DNA of 64,000 nt, taken from Mucilaginibacter sp. KACC 22773 (lineage in GTDB: Bacteria; Bacteroidota; Bacteroidia; Sphingobacteriales; Sphingobacteriaceae). The position numbers and the translations under genes were made by a program. The notes beneath the pieces were generated by a model. That model worked only from the letters and a program-made list of their open reading frames with translations, was not told where the DNA came from and made no database searches. Below, one piece after another: positions 25,237-34,154 of this stretch; the first letter of the stretch is position 1; every line of letters starts with the position of its first letter. The stretch lies in NCBI RefSeq assembly GCF_028736215.1, contig NZ_CP117883.1:6696001-6760000 (forward strand), given 5' to 3'.

Positions 25237-26166
25237 ATGACTGTACTTGAAAAAATCTTACATCCATTAGAAAAGGAACATTTTCTTGAAAATTATCACA
25301 ATAAAAAAGTTCTTTTTATTAAAGGAGAACAAGAGAAATTTAAAGATTTCTTTTCTTTTGGTGACCTTAATTATTTTCTGAACACCCATGCAAGTTGTGT
25401 TCAGTTTCCAGAAATACGCATGTCCATAGATGGCAAAATATTGGATCCCGGGCTTTATCAGGAAACTATTTCTTACTATTCAAATGATTCGTATGAAAAA
25501 ACAAAAATAGATCCTCAGAAAGTAAGTGATCTCATCAATAAAAAGGCGTCCTTGATCATTAGTGGTATTCAGGAATATAATCTGAATATTCAAAGCTTTG
25601 CGCACCAGCTGTCAGAGGAGCTTCATAGCGATATCGATATCACGTTGTTTTACAACGCCATCAATCAACTATCCTTTGATATTCACTACGACCCTGTAGC
25701 TGTATTTACCGTTCAGTTGGAAGGGCAAAAAAAATGGCAAGTTTTTAAAAGTGGGGATAATTCTCAGGATAAAGAAAGTTTGCAGCCGGAAACTGAATAT
25801 GTTCTTAACAAAGGAGATATATTATATATTCCTAGTGGGATCTGGCATAAAGCAAACCCCGAAACAAATAATTCCTTAAGTATGTCGATAGCTGTTCGGA
25901 ATAATAATGTACTGGATTTGATTGTCTGCATTTTGGAATCGTATGTTCATCCTGAATTATTAAAAAATGAATCCTATTACATTACAATGCCCCGCAATCC
26001 CGAGGCTTTAACTCAGCTCAAAATGCAGATTAAAAACGATTTGATTAAGTGTATTGAAAACCTTGACGACCGTCAATTTTCCGCAACCATAGCAACATTA
26101 AATCGCGAGAACAAGATAAAAAAAGGTAATAGTACTTATCATATTCCATTTGATCTGGGTAATTAA
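25237..26166 (+). CDS. JmjC-like Fe(II)/2OG hydroxylase of the lanthipeptide cluster
   Basis: 309 residues. The catalytic beta-helix is visible: His150-x-Asp152 (FDIHYDPVAVF), the strand QLEGQKKWQVF, then GDILYIPSGIWHKA with His204. This is the cupin_4/YcfD-like arrangement of bacterial JmjC hydroxylases. The C-terminal ~90 residues are helical and could be a dimerisation or wing region. It lies 9 bp downstream of lanB, so it is very likely part of the same operon and may hydroxylate the lanthipeptide. A second, only distantly similar, JmjC-like gene is in the radical SAM locus, which is an intriguing parallel. Confidence 0.85.
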   Translation: MTVLEKILHPLEKEHFLENYHNKKVLFIKGEQEKFKDFFSFGDLNYFLNTHASCVQFPEIRMSIDGKILDPGLYQETISYYSNDSYEKTKIDPQKVSDLINKKASLIISGIQEYNLNIQSFAHQLSEELHSDIDITLFYNAINQLSFDIHYDPVAVFTVQLEGQKKWQVFKSGDNSQDKESLQPETEYVLNKGDILYIPSGIWHKANPETNNSLSMSIAVRNNNVLDLIVCILESYVHPELLKNESYYITMPRNPEALTQLKMQIKNDLIKCIENLDDRQFSATIATLNRENKIKKGNSTYHIPFDLGN

Positions 26167-26199
26167 TTCAAATTTTCACAAACACTTCATTAAGATCAA

Positions 26200-27252
26200 A
26201 TGAGTAAAACCACACCGGAAAATCTCCTCCTGAGTCTGTTCAACCTCCGATGGTCAGATTTCGCGAAATCGAAAGAAGAGCAAAATATGCCATATGATTT
26301 TAAAAAGGTTTTGATAGTTTCGGAAAACAAAGAACTGAAACAATTAATTAACAGCAAACAGAAGTTGCAGGAAATTAATAAAATTCGAATCGCCAAAGCA
26401 GAATTTGAGGAGCTTGTGCTACCTTTTAACCAGAAAAAGGGAAAAAGTGCACTAAGGAAGCTCATAAAGCTCGATCGAATGGTAGAAAACGATTTCCATT
26501 GCGATAGTTATTTATACTTAAAACAATGGAGTTTATCTGTATGGGGACTATATTATTACAAAAACAGAAGTTTTGAAAAAGCGAAGTCTAAGCTAATTGA
26601 GTGTATTGCCTTAAATGAATACCTGATTAGCAAGGGGTTAAAGACCGCTATGTTCAGAATATTTGAGCAAAACCTTAATCTATCAAGCATTTATATTCAG
26701 GAGGGGCGTATCACGGAGGGCCTGTGTCTTAAAAAACATCTCCTGCAATATTTAGCAGATGGCAAACCGAATAAAGTATTAATAAGCAGAATGTTTAGAG
26801 ACGAAGATTTGTATAATTCGCATATATATATCAGAGAAGGTTGTCTTTACCAGCTTTTCAGAAAAATGGCCGCCTGGCCGCTACATAATCGAAAAGACCC
26901 TTATGATGATTTTTTTATTTTTAGATTATTGTTTGATAAGGTAAAAATGAAAGAAAATACCAATGACCGGGAAATCATGAAATTCTGGATATATATCAAA
27001 AGAAATTTTCACCAAGAAAACTATGAAAATTACAAAGGTGCCTTCGCGCAATTCATGAACATTTCTTTATCTTATAAATTTGATGTCTTAAAAGTATCCC
27101 TTATCTCAGATATCTTACAAATAATAGAATCATCTAAATTTGAATCTAAAAACGACTTTTATAGTTTAACGAATGCTTTTATAAGCGAAAAGCTTATTGG
27201 AATAAATGATTTCAAAAGTCATTTTATCAAGCGAATTGTTCCCGAAAATTAA
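26200..27252 (+). CDS. Unknown helical protein at the end of the lanthipeptide cluster
   Basis: 350 residues, not recognised. It is basic, largely alpha-helical by composition, and has segments suggestive of TPR-like helices (YLYLKQWSLSVWGLYYYKNRSFEKAKSKL is cut here only as a region, about 105-135; further repeats near 150-185). No signal peptide or membrane span is seen. It follows the JmjC-like gene by 33 bp on the same strand and is the last gene before the decayed integrase, so it may be a cluster accessory protein, a regulator or an immunity factor. No evidence separates these. Confidence 0.65.
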   Translation: MSKTTPENLLLSLFNLRWSDFAKSKEEQNMPYDFKKVLIVSENKELKQLINSKQKLQEINKIRIAKAEFEELVLPFNQKKGKSALRKLIKLDRMVENDFHCDSYLYLKQWSLSVWGLYYYKNRSFEKAKSKLIECIALNEYLISKGLKTAMFRIFEQNLNLSSIYIQEGRITEGLCLKKHLLQYLADGKPNKVLISRMFRDEDLYNSHIYIREGCLYQLFRKMAAWPLHNRKDPYDDFFIFRLLFDKVKMKENTNDREIMKFWIYIKRNFHQENYENYKGAFAQFMNISLSYKFDVLKVSLISDILQIIESSKFESKNDFYSLTNAFISEKLIGINDFKSHFIKRIVPEN

Positions 27253-27261
27253 AATCGACCT

Positions 27262-27715
27262 TCCGCAATTCATAGTCTGGTCGCTTAAATTTCAAAAGAT
27301 CTTTTAAAGGTTTTGAGCGTATTGGCCTCAAGCCCTTACCAATCAGAAATTCCATCCGTTTTACTGTGATCGCCGAAAATCTCCAGTAACATTTAGATTT
27401 CTTTTCTTTTCAGTCCAGTTCGTTCCGCAAGGTATCGACGAAGATCTCTTCTTCACTGTCCAGCAGGTGGGTATGGATACGTTTCAGCTTCGCCAGGATA
27501 CTGTCCAAATGGGCATTTAAACTCCTGGCATCCTCCGTATTTCCACGGGCTTTTCCGCGTTTTTCGTCCCATTTTTCAGGTTCGATTCCTCGCCCGATAG
27601 TTGCCTCACTCCTTTTTCCGTCAACGGAAATACGCAAATAGATAGGTAGATTACCTGATTCATAGCCCTTTACCTTCTTTAAGTAAAAAAGTAGGTTAAA
27701 ATTTTTTGTCTTCAT
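27262..27715 (-). pseudogene. Decayed tyrosine recombinase (integrase) fragment
   Basis: The first 101 codons (27410-27715) encode the arm-binding N-terminus typical of Bacteroidota phage/conjugative-element integrases (LPIYLRISVDGKRSEATIGRGIEPEKWDEKR is the region at about 23-53). After the stop, recognisable integrase pieces continue in changing frames: MLLEIFGDH, then ANTLKTFKRS, then KRPDYEL. This pattern means frameshifts plus loss of the whole catalytic domain. It reads away from tRNA-Arg, 258 bp from the tRNA 3' end. The former integrase gene of an island inserted at that tRNA is the natural interpretation. Confidence 0.8.
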
Positions 27716-27914
27716 TTACTCACCAATTTTTGTTCACAATCGTTACAAACCTACATTTACAGGCCACGAAAATCAAGATGTTCAAATTCTGAACATGTTG
27801 AAAATCAATAAATTATTGCACTTTTGGTGAGTAAATCGGTAAGTGGCAAAAAAACGCTCTAAAACTCACCAGAACAGTGAAAAAAGATGCATAAAATGGC
27901 CATTTTACCAAAAT

Positions 27915-27950
27915 CAAAAAGCCTGTAAATATTTGATTTACAGGCTTTTG
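27915..27950 (-). terminator. Rho-independent terminator after tRNA-Arg
   Basis: A perfect 14 bp stem (AAAAGCCTGTAAAT / ATTTACAGGCTTTT) with a 5-base loop lies just downstream of the tRNA in its direction of transcription, followed on the minus strand by a T-rich tail (TTTTTGATTTT). Confidence 0.85.
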
Positions 27951-27973
27951 ATTGTTTTTGAATTAAGCATATG

Positions 27974-28045
27974 TGGTCCCGACGAGAATCGAACTCATAT
28001 CTAGAGTTTAGGAAACTCCTATTCTATCCGTTGAACTACGGGACC
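27974..28045 (-). tRNA. tRNA-Arg (anticodon CCT)
   Basis: A complete cloverleaf of 72 nt on the minus strand: acceptor GGTCCCG/CGGGACC, anticodon stem GGAGT/ACTCT around the loop TTCCTAA, and T-arm GAGTTCGATTCTC. The anticodon at loop positions 3-5 is CCT. The CCA end is not encoded. Its 3' end faces the decayed integrase and the RiPP region. Confidence 0.93.
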
Positions 28046-28172
28046 TGCTGTGGCTGATAAAAGGCACATCCTTTAATCAGCTTGCAAAGGTGCAAATTAT
28101 ACCTGAAAAATCACATGCCTAAGCAGCAAATTTTTATCGGGTTAAAAAAACAACTATCTGCACATCCAAAAT

Positions 28173-30245
28173 CTACCTGATCACTGCCCCGGTATGAAAA
28201 TCCTCCACCGGTGCAACAAAGCTTAGTTTACCTTCGCTGTTTTCGGCCATCAGGATCATCCCCTGCGATACGATGCCTTTTATTTCACGCGGCTCTAAAT
28301 TTACCAGGATGCTCACTTTTTGGCCTATGATGGCTTCCGGCTCGTAATATTCGGCTATGCCGGATACCACTGTCCGTTGGTCGATGCCTGTATCTATGGT
28401 TAGTTTGAGCAGTTTTTTGGTTTTGGCCACTTTTTCGGCAGCCAGGATAGTCCCCGTGCGGATGTCCATTGCCGCGAAGCTTTCAAAACTAACATTCTCT
28501 TTCGCGGGCTGCACGTTTATAGTTTTTTCCGGGGCGGCGGCTTCTTTTTTATCTTGTAACTTTTTTAGTTGGTAGTCAATCGCGTCGTCCTCAATTTTAT
28601 TAAACAATAACGCGGCCGGGTTTAGCTGATGGCCGTTATCAAAAGTGATCTCCTGATCGTAAGTAATAACCTGGTTGGGCAGGTTTAACATACCTATGAT
28701 CTTTTTTGCTGTTGCCGGCAAAAATGGCTGCGCGGCAGTAGCCAAATGACCAATAATGAGCAAACAGTTGTGCAAGGCTTCCTTTGCACCTTCCGGATCG
28801 GTTTTAATAGCTTTCCATGGTTCCTTTTCGGTAAGGTAGCGGTTACCCAGGCGGGCAATATCCATTACGGCCTGCAAGGCCTGGCGATAGCGATAAGCTT
28901 CCAGGTTTTTTTCTATCTCGTCATAACAAATACCAATCTCGGTATTCAGGTACTCATCCTGCAATTCGAGTTTATCAGACGCGCTTATAACTTTACCATC
29001 GTAAAATTTGTGCATCAGTATCATTACCCGGTTTACAAAATTACCCAGTATAGCCACCAATTCGTTATTGATGCGGGCCTGGTAATCTTTCCAGGTAAAC
29101 TCGCTGTCGCTGGTTTCAGGCAAAATCGAGGTTAATACATAGCGCAGCTCATCCTGCCTGCCCGGAAATTCCTGCAGGTATTCATGCAGCCAAACGGCGT
29201 GATTGCGCGAGGTTGATAGTTTGTCGCCCTCTAAGTTTAAAAACTCGTTGGCGGGTACATTTTGCGGTAAAATGTACTCGCCATGAGCGTGCAGTATGGA
29301 TGGGAAAATAATACAGTGAAACACAATATTATCCTTACCAATAAAATGCAGCAAACAGGCATTATCCTGCTCATCGGCTTGCTTTTTCCAGTATAATTTC
29401 CAGTCTTTATTATTATCAATGGCCCATTGTTTGGTGGCCGAGATATAGCCTATCGGTGCATCCATCCATACGTATAGCTTTTTGCCCTTAGCTTCTTCCA
29501 GTGGCACATCAATACCCCAGTCCAAATCGCGGGTCATAGAGCGTGGCTGCAGTCCCGATTTTAGCCACGATTTACATTGGCCAAATACGTTGGTTTTCCA
29601 ATCGCCTTCTTTGGTATCTATCCATTGCTCCAGCCAGGGCTGGTATTTATCCAAAGGCAGGTACCAATGTTTGGTTGGTTTCAATATAGGCGTTTTGCCG
29701 CTTAGGGTTGATACCGGGTTTATCAGGTCGGTTGGGTTTAATGACGTGCCACAACGCTCGCACTGATCGCCGTAGGCATTTTCATTATGGCAGTTTGGGC
29801 AGGTGCCGGTAATGTACCTGTCTGCTAAAAATTGCTGGTAATCCTCGTCATAATATTGCTCGCTGAATTTTTCGATAAACTCGTCCTTTTCGTAAAGGTT
29901 CAGAAAAAATTCCTGCGATAAATCATGATGTATAGGCGACGACGTACGGTGGTAAATATCAAATGCTATTCCAAATTCTTCAAAACTTTCTTTTATCTGG
30001 GTATGGTATTTATCAATAATAGCCTGGGGCGTAGTACCCTCCTTTTTCGCCTTGATGGTAATGGCGGCGCCATGCTCGTCAGATCCGCAAACGTATAACA
30101 CATCCTTTTTTTTGAGCCTCAGGTGCCTTACAAAAATATCGGCCGGCAGGTAAGCACCTGCCAGGTGGCCAATGTGTAAAGGACCATTGGCGTAAGGCAA
30201 TGCAGAAGTAACCGTATATCTTTTATATTTGTTGAGTTGTGACAT
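28173..30245 (-). CDS. metG: Methionyl-tRNA synthetase
   Basis: 690 residues, the long bacterial form. The class I signatures are HIGH at 24-27 and the KMSKS-equivalent KLSTS (GDKLSTSRNHAVW). A zinc-knuckle insertion is present (CPNCHNENAYGDQCERCGT). The last ~105 residues are a separate tRNA-binding OB-fold domain (AAMDIRTGTILAAEKV ... REIKGIVSQGMIL) that aids dimerisation and tRNA affinity. It charges tRNA-Met in the cytoplasm. This is housekeeping chromosome, marking the right border of the accessory region. No pairing with a neighbouring operon is seen; the next gene is divergent. Confidence 0.98.
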   Translation of the reverse strand: MSQLNKYKRYTVTSALPYANGPLHIGHLAGAYLPADIFVRHLRLKKKDVLYVCGSDEHGAAITIKAKKEGTTPQAIIDKYHTQIKESFEEFGIAFDIYHRTSSPIHHDLSQEFFLNLYEKDEFIEKFSEQYYDEDYQQFLADRYITGTCPNCHNENAYGDQCERCGTSLNPTDLINPVSTLSGKTPILKPTKHWYLPLDKYQPWLEQWIDTKEGDWKTNVFGQCKSWLKSGLQPRSMTRDLDWGIDVPLEEAKGKKLYVWMDAPIGYISATKQWAIDNNKDWKLYWKKQADEQDNACLLHFIGKDNIVFHCIIFPSILHAHGEYILPQNVPANEFLNLEGDKLSTSRNHAVWLHEYLQEFPGRQDELRYVLTSILPETSDSEFTWKDYQARINNELVAILGNFVNRVMILMHKFYDGKVISASDKLELQDEYLNTEIGICYDEIEKNLEAYRYRQALQAVMDIARLGNRYLTEKEPWKAIKTDPEGAKEALHNCLLIIGHLATAAQPFLPATAKKIIGMLNLPNQVITYDQEITFDNGHQLNPAALLFNKIEDDAIDYQLKKLQDKKEAAAPEKTINVQPAKENVSFESFAAMDIRTGTILAAEKVAKTKKLLKLTIDTGIDQRTVVSGIAEYYEPEAIIGQKVSILVNLEPREIKGIVSQGMILMAENSEGKLSFVAPVEDFHTGAVIR

Positions 30246-30362
30246 GAATAAGCGACGTTATAAATAATTTGCAAAGATAGGTTTTTAGTCGGGAAAGTCC
30301 GAAAGACGGGGAAGTCAGAAAGTCCGAAAGTCAGAAAGATAGAAAGCCTTTATTACATAAAC

Positions 30363-31352
30363 ATGAGTGAATCACTAACTAATTCTGAACATGCGGACCT
30401 GCCGACTTCGGATCTTTCAAACTCACCGACTTCCGGGCTTCCCGACTTCCCAACTTTCCAACTTCCTCCTTACTTAAAAAAAGGTGATAAAATTGCCATT
30501 GTATGCCCGGCAAAAAAACTGCCCAATCCAATGACAGACGCGGTTACCCTGTTACAATCATGGGGATTGGAAGTTATATTGGGTGAAACCGTGACAGCAT
30601 CCTACCATCAATTTGCCGGCGATGATGAATTGCGTGCGAAAGACCTGCAACGTTTTATTGACGATAACAGCATTAAAGCCATCATAGCCGCGCGGGGCGG
30701 CTATGGCACCGTCCGGATGATTGACAAAGTTGATTTTAGCCGGTTTGCCCAATACCCCAAATGGATAATCGGTTTTAGCGATATTACTGTATTACACACC
30801 CACCTGTTTGCCAATTACCACGCACAAACCATTCATGGGCAAATGCCGGTAAATATCCCGGATGCATCGGCACGATCGTTAGATACGCTGCGAAAGGCTT
30901 TATTTGGCGAACCATTGACTTACGAATTTACATCGCATACCGCCAATCGCACCGGCGATAGCAGCGGCCTGCTTGTCGGTGGCAATCTGTCGTTACTTGT
31001 TGCGGTATCGGGCTCAGTATCTGATATTGATTACACAGGAAAAGTGTTATTCATTGAAGATGTAGGCGAATATCTTTACAGCATCGACCGCATGCTGCGC
31101 TGCCTTGACAGGGCGGGCAAGCTCAAAAGCCTGGCCGGCCTGGTGGTTGGAGGGTTTACCGATGTAAAAGATAACGATATTCCCTTTGGCCAAACCGTAC
31201 CCGAAATTATTATGGATATTGTACAGCAGTATAATTATCCGGTATGCTTTGATTTTCCGGCAGGGCATATACCCGATAACTGCAGCCTTATACTGGGCCG
31301 AAATGTAACCCTTAGTGTAGGGGAACAACACAGCATTTTGAAATTTATATAA
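30363..31352 (+). CDS. LD-carboxypeptidase (S66 family, LdcA-like)
   Basis: 329 residues. From about residue 38 it matches muramoyl-tetrapeptide carboxypeptidases: KKGDKIAIVCPAKK, AARGGYGTVRMID, the nucleophile motif GFSDIT, GGNLSLL, FIEDVGE and the terminal FPAGHIPDNCSLILG with the catalytic His. It removes the terminal D-Ala from murein tetrapeptides in peptidoglycan recycling. The first ~35 residues (TNSEHADLPTSDLSNSPT...) are not family-like and are encoded by a repetitive GACTT-CCGA tract that is complementary to the tract just upstream (30290-30350). Either the repeat has extended the protein, or translation starts later at a non-ATG codon. Confidence 0.92.
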   Translation: MSESLTNSEHADLPTSDLSNSPTSGLPDFPTFQLPPYLKKGDKIAIVCPAKKLPNPMTDAVTLLQSWGLEVILGETVTASYHQFAGDDELRAKDLQRFIDDNSIKAIIAARGGYGTVRMIDKVDFSRFAQYPKWIIGFSDITVLHTHLFANYHAQTIHGQMPVNIPDASARSLDTLRKALFGEPLTYEFTSHTANRTGDSSGLLVGGNLSLLVAVSGSVSDIDYTGKVLFIEDVGEYLYSIDRMLRCLDRAGKLKSLAGLVVGGFTDVKDNDIPFGQTVPEIIMDIVQQYNYPVCFDFPAGHIPDNCSLILGRNVTLSVGEQHSILKFI

Positions 31353-31418
31353 CGTCCAGGCATTAAAAATCCTGGCTTCGGGAAATCAAAACTAAAACAC
31401 CATTTTAATCATTAGTAC

Positions 31419-31826
31419 ATGGCATTATTTAGCAATTTAGGCAATTACAAAAACTTCGGACTTTTAATTATCCGTGTGGGTTTGGGCGTTATGTTTATTT
31501 ACCACGGTTACCCTAAACTGATGGGAGGCCCTAAGGAATGGACCGAGCTTGGCGGATCAATGAAATATATTGGCATTCACTTTTTACCTATGGTGTGGGG
31601 CTTACTGGCAGCTGTTACCGAACTGCTGGGCGGGTTCCTGCTTATTATCGGGCTTGCATTCCGCCCGGTATGTATTTTATTGTTTATCAACCTGGCTATC
31701 GCGGCATTAATGCACCTACGTACCGGCGGTAGCCTGGGCGATGCGGCTCATGCTATTGAAGACGCCATAGTATTTGCCGGCTTAATATTTATAGGCCCGG
31801 GTAAATATAGTGTGGATAAAAAGTAG
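31419..31826 (+). CDS. DoxX family membrane protein
   Basis: 135 residues with four hydrophobic segments. The DoxX pattern is clear: GLLIIRVGLGVMFIYHGYPKL at the start, WGLLAAVTELLGGFLLIIGL in the middle, and a terminal span (DAIVFAGLIFIGPGKYSVD). The family consists of small inner-membrane proteins linked to respiratory quinone chemistry or thiol homeostasis, though most members remain uncharacterised. It follows the LD-carboxypeptidase by 66 bp on the same strand and could be co-transcribed. Nothing unusual is seen. Confidence 0.88.
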   Translation: MALFSNLGNYKNFGLLIIRVGLGVMFIYHGYPKLMGGPKEWTELGGSMKYIGIHFLPMVWGLLAAVTELLGGFLLIIGLAFRPVCILLFINLAIAALMHLRTGGSLGDAAHAIEDAIVFAGLIFIGPGKYSVDKK

Positions 31827-31871
31827 CCCCGAATTAGCAAGCAGGCCGCAAACAACGTCGTGCTTACTAAT

Positions 31872-32576
31872 TTACTGATTCAGATAGTTGCCGAGGGCCG
31901 CTAAGAATGCTTCGTCAATATCATCATCTTTGTGGTCTGTAAAAAATGCTTTTACTTTATCCGCATCTGCAGCAAAAACTTGCTTAATGGCTTTATTTTT
32001 TAAGCTTATTTTTTGTGGTGCCGGTGTTTTAGCATCAACTACATAATAAGCAGGTTCATCAACATACTCATCATATTTGTTGCCGCTTGATGATATACCA
32101 TCGTTCTTATAATCGGCTTTTATAAACCTGGTTTTGGTAAACTTATATATTTTATACTTGCTCCCGGTTGCCAATACTTCGCAATAGTGCGTGGCATCAA
32201 TTGCGGGCACGTATTCAAAAGCCATAGCCTTATCTGCCTTATTGTAAACCACAAAGTTTTTTACATGTTCTTTATCAACGGCAATGGCGGTTTGTTTATC
32301 CTGGCTCAGTAGTAATGCGCCCCCTATTTTATCATAATTAAATGTATAATTTTCGCTGTTAACTGTATTTCCTTTGTTGTCGGTAACGTAACCTTTAACC
32401 CAGGTGTCAAATAAATACCTGCTGCCCTTGGTACCTTCATTGTTAACCAGGTTATAGGCCATCCCTGTACCAGACATGATCCCCGTAGATGAAATGCTGT
32501 TTGTGCCTGTCTGCGCTTTTAAAACGTCGCATGTTATCATGAACAACACGAGCGCTGCTATATGTTTTATTTTCAT
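31872..32576 (-). CDS. Secreted protein of unknown function, paralogue of the next gene
   Basis: 234 residues with a signal peptide (IKHIAALVLFMITCDVLKAQ). From KGSRYLFDTW to the C-terminus it matches, almost without gaps, the last ~200 residues of the protein at 32672-33658 (shared segments include KGYVTD, NYDKI, KYKIYKFTKT, DEYVDEP, KAIKQVFAADADKVKAFF). No named domain is recognised. The pair look like a tandem duplication in which only the upstream copy has an added CarboxypepD_reg domain. Location is the periplasm or cell surface. A terminator hairpin separates the two genes, so this one probably has its own promoter. Confidence 0.75.
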   Translation of the reverse strand: MKIKHIAALVLFMITCDVLKAQTGTNSISSTGIMSGTGMAYNLVNNEGTKGSRYLFDTWVKGYVTDNKGNTVNSENYTFNYDKIGGALLLSQDKQTAIAVDKEHVKNFVVYNKADKAMAFEYVPAIDATHYCEVLATGSKYKIYKFTKTRFIKADYKNDGISSSGNKYDEYVDEPAYYVVDAKTPAPQKISLKNKAIKQVFAADADKVKAFFTDHKDDDIDEAFLAALGNYLNQ

Positions 32577-32611
32577 TTTAAACCGGTAAAATTTTTATTT
32601 AAATTATAATA

Positions 32612-32647
32612 AAAAAGACCATTAGGTTTTATGCTAACGGTCTTTTT
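32612..32647 (-). terminator. Terminator hairpin between the two paralogues
   Basis: The stem AAAAAGACC-TTAG / CTAA-GGTCTTTTT is nearly perfect, with a loop of about 8 bases and T-runs on both strands. It lies 25 bp after the stop of the 328 aa gene. Confidence 0.75.
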
Positions 32648-32671
32648 AAAAATATATTCTTTCCCGATTTG

Positions 32672-33658
32672 CTAATTCAATGAATCGGCAAGGTTGCTCA
32701 GGAAGGTATCGTTAATATCATCATCAGCATGATCGCTGAAATACGCTTTTACTTTATCCGCATCGGCAGCGAAAACTTGTTTGATGGCTTTTGCTTTTAA
32801 AGATATTTTTTGCAAAGCCGAAGTTTTAACGTTAAGCACATAATAAGTTGGCTCATCAACATATTCGTCATAATGGTTCCCGGTTGAGGTCATACCATCG
32901 GTTTTAAAGTCCGATTTCACGAAAGTTGTTTTTGTATACTTATAAACTTTGTATTTACTGCCATCTGATAACACCTGAGTGTAATGGGTAGGATTTATAG
33001 CGGTAATTAACTGGTATGTTTCGGGCTGGTCCAGTTTATTATAGATGGTAAAACTTTTTATCTGATCCCGGTCAACATCAACGGCCGCGCGTTTATCCTG
33101 GGTTAATAACAACGATCCATTGATCTTGTCATAGTTATAGGCAAAATTGTCGTTTTTAACAGTAGCGCCGGTTTTGTCAACCACATAGCCTTTAGCCCAG
33201 CCATCGCCAACTAAATAACGGCTTCCTTTGGTATCTTCTTTATGGCTGATGTTAAATAAGCTGCCGCTGGCGCCAGACACATTAAAAAAAGCTGTTCCCT
33301 GATTTTTATTCTCCAGAGGTACACCTGCTGCCGGTTTATTAGGGTCATCAAGGTTCAGTGCCTTCGCCGAAGATTTACCTGGTTTAAGAACAACCAAAAG
33401 ATTATCCTTTCCGGTTACCTTCTCATCCTTATAGCCCCTTGCACTAACAACGATAGCTGAATTACCTTTTAAAGACAAGGTAAAAAAGCCCGTAGAATCT
33501 GTATAAGTAGCGGTTTTTGTATCTGCTTCCTGCACCAGGGCCGAAGCAACAGCCTGCCCTTTTTCATTTTTTACTGTACCCGATGCGGTTATCGACTGCG
33601 CCATTACAAGCTGCGCGGCTAAAACACACAATAAGGTAGATAAGATTTGCTTTTTCAT
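32672..33658 (-). CDS. Secreted protein with CarboxypepD_reg domain and a repeated unknown domain
   Basis: 328 residues. A signal peptide (KKQILSTLLCVLAAQLVMAQ) precedes a carboxypeptidase-regulatory-like beta-sandwich at about 22-95 (ITASGTVKNEKGQAVASALVQEAD, then FTLSLKGNSAIVVSARGYKD). This is followed by a low-complexity linker (about 95-130) and a C-terminal ~200 residue domain homologous to the neighbouring 234 aa protein. CarboxypepD_reg domains in Bacteroidota are common surface/periplasmic modules, often at the N-terminus of TonB receptors, but this protein has no barrel. The role is unknown. A 495 bp intergenic region precedes it. Confidence 0.78.
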   Translation of the reverse strand: MKKQILSTLLCVLAAQLVMAQSITASGTVKNEKGQAVASALVQEADTKTATYTDSTGFFTLSLKGNSAIVVSARGYKDEKVTGKDNLLVVLKPGKSSAKALNLDDPNKPAAGVPLENKNQGTAFFNVSGASGSLFNISHKEDTKGSRYLVGDGWAKGYVVDKTGATVKNDNFAYNYDKINGSLLLTQDKRAAVDVDRDQIKSFTIYNKLDQPETYQLITAINPTHYTQVLSDGSKYKVYKYTKTTFVKSDFKTDGMTSTGNHYDEYVDEPTYYVLNVKTSALQKISLKAKAIKQVFAADADKVKAYFSDHADDDINDTFLSNLADSLN

Positions 33659-34154
33659 TTTAATTATAATAAGTATTAAAGTTAACCATAAATATAAGCA
33701 GATTCATAGTCAGATATTTAATTATTTTAAAATATCAGCGATGTAATCAAAATTTTACGCCATTTACCAAAACGTTGGCTATTAACATATTACCTCAAAT
33801 ACAATACGCACTTGTTCTGCATATTGAAACAGGTGATGTAAAATATCTTTTTATTCGGGCCATGCCGGCATAGTTACATAGCGCTAAGTGTTTTATTTTC
33901 AAACTCAATACCCATCAGTTTATATCCTTTATTTGCCGGTAAACCTGCTCAGCATTTATTAACTAAATAATTTCATCAAGAAACTTCTGTTGAATGTATT
34001 TACACCCATAAGCCTGAACGCAGTATCGCGTAGATGCCTGTCCCAAGGTAACGACACCAATACTTGAGCTTATATAATTTTAGCTACCGGTTCCAGACAA
34101 AAAAGGGGACTGTTTTCTCAACAGTCCCCTTATAAAATAACATTGTATTATTCG
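33659..34154. other. Intergenic region
   Basis: No gene is seen in these 495 bp apart from the strong terminator at 34103-34131 that closes the SusC/SusD operon. The rest is AT-rich and presumably holds the promoter of the 328 aa secreted protein. Confidence 0.7.
34103..34131 (-). terminator. Terminator of the SusC/SusD operon
   Basis: A perfect 12 bp stem (AAGGGGACTGTT / AACAGTCCCCTT) with a 5-base loop, followed on the minus strand by TTTTTTG, 24 bp after the stop of the lipoprotein gene. Confidence 0.9.

Noticed and set aside
27974..28045. Second attachment site for the tRNA-Arg island inside the window
   Set aside because: I did not find a repeat of the tRNA 3' end elsewhere in the window; it may lie outside.
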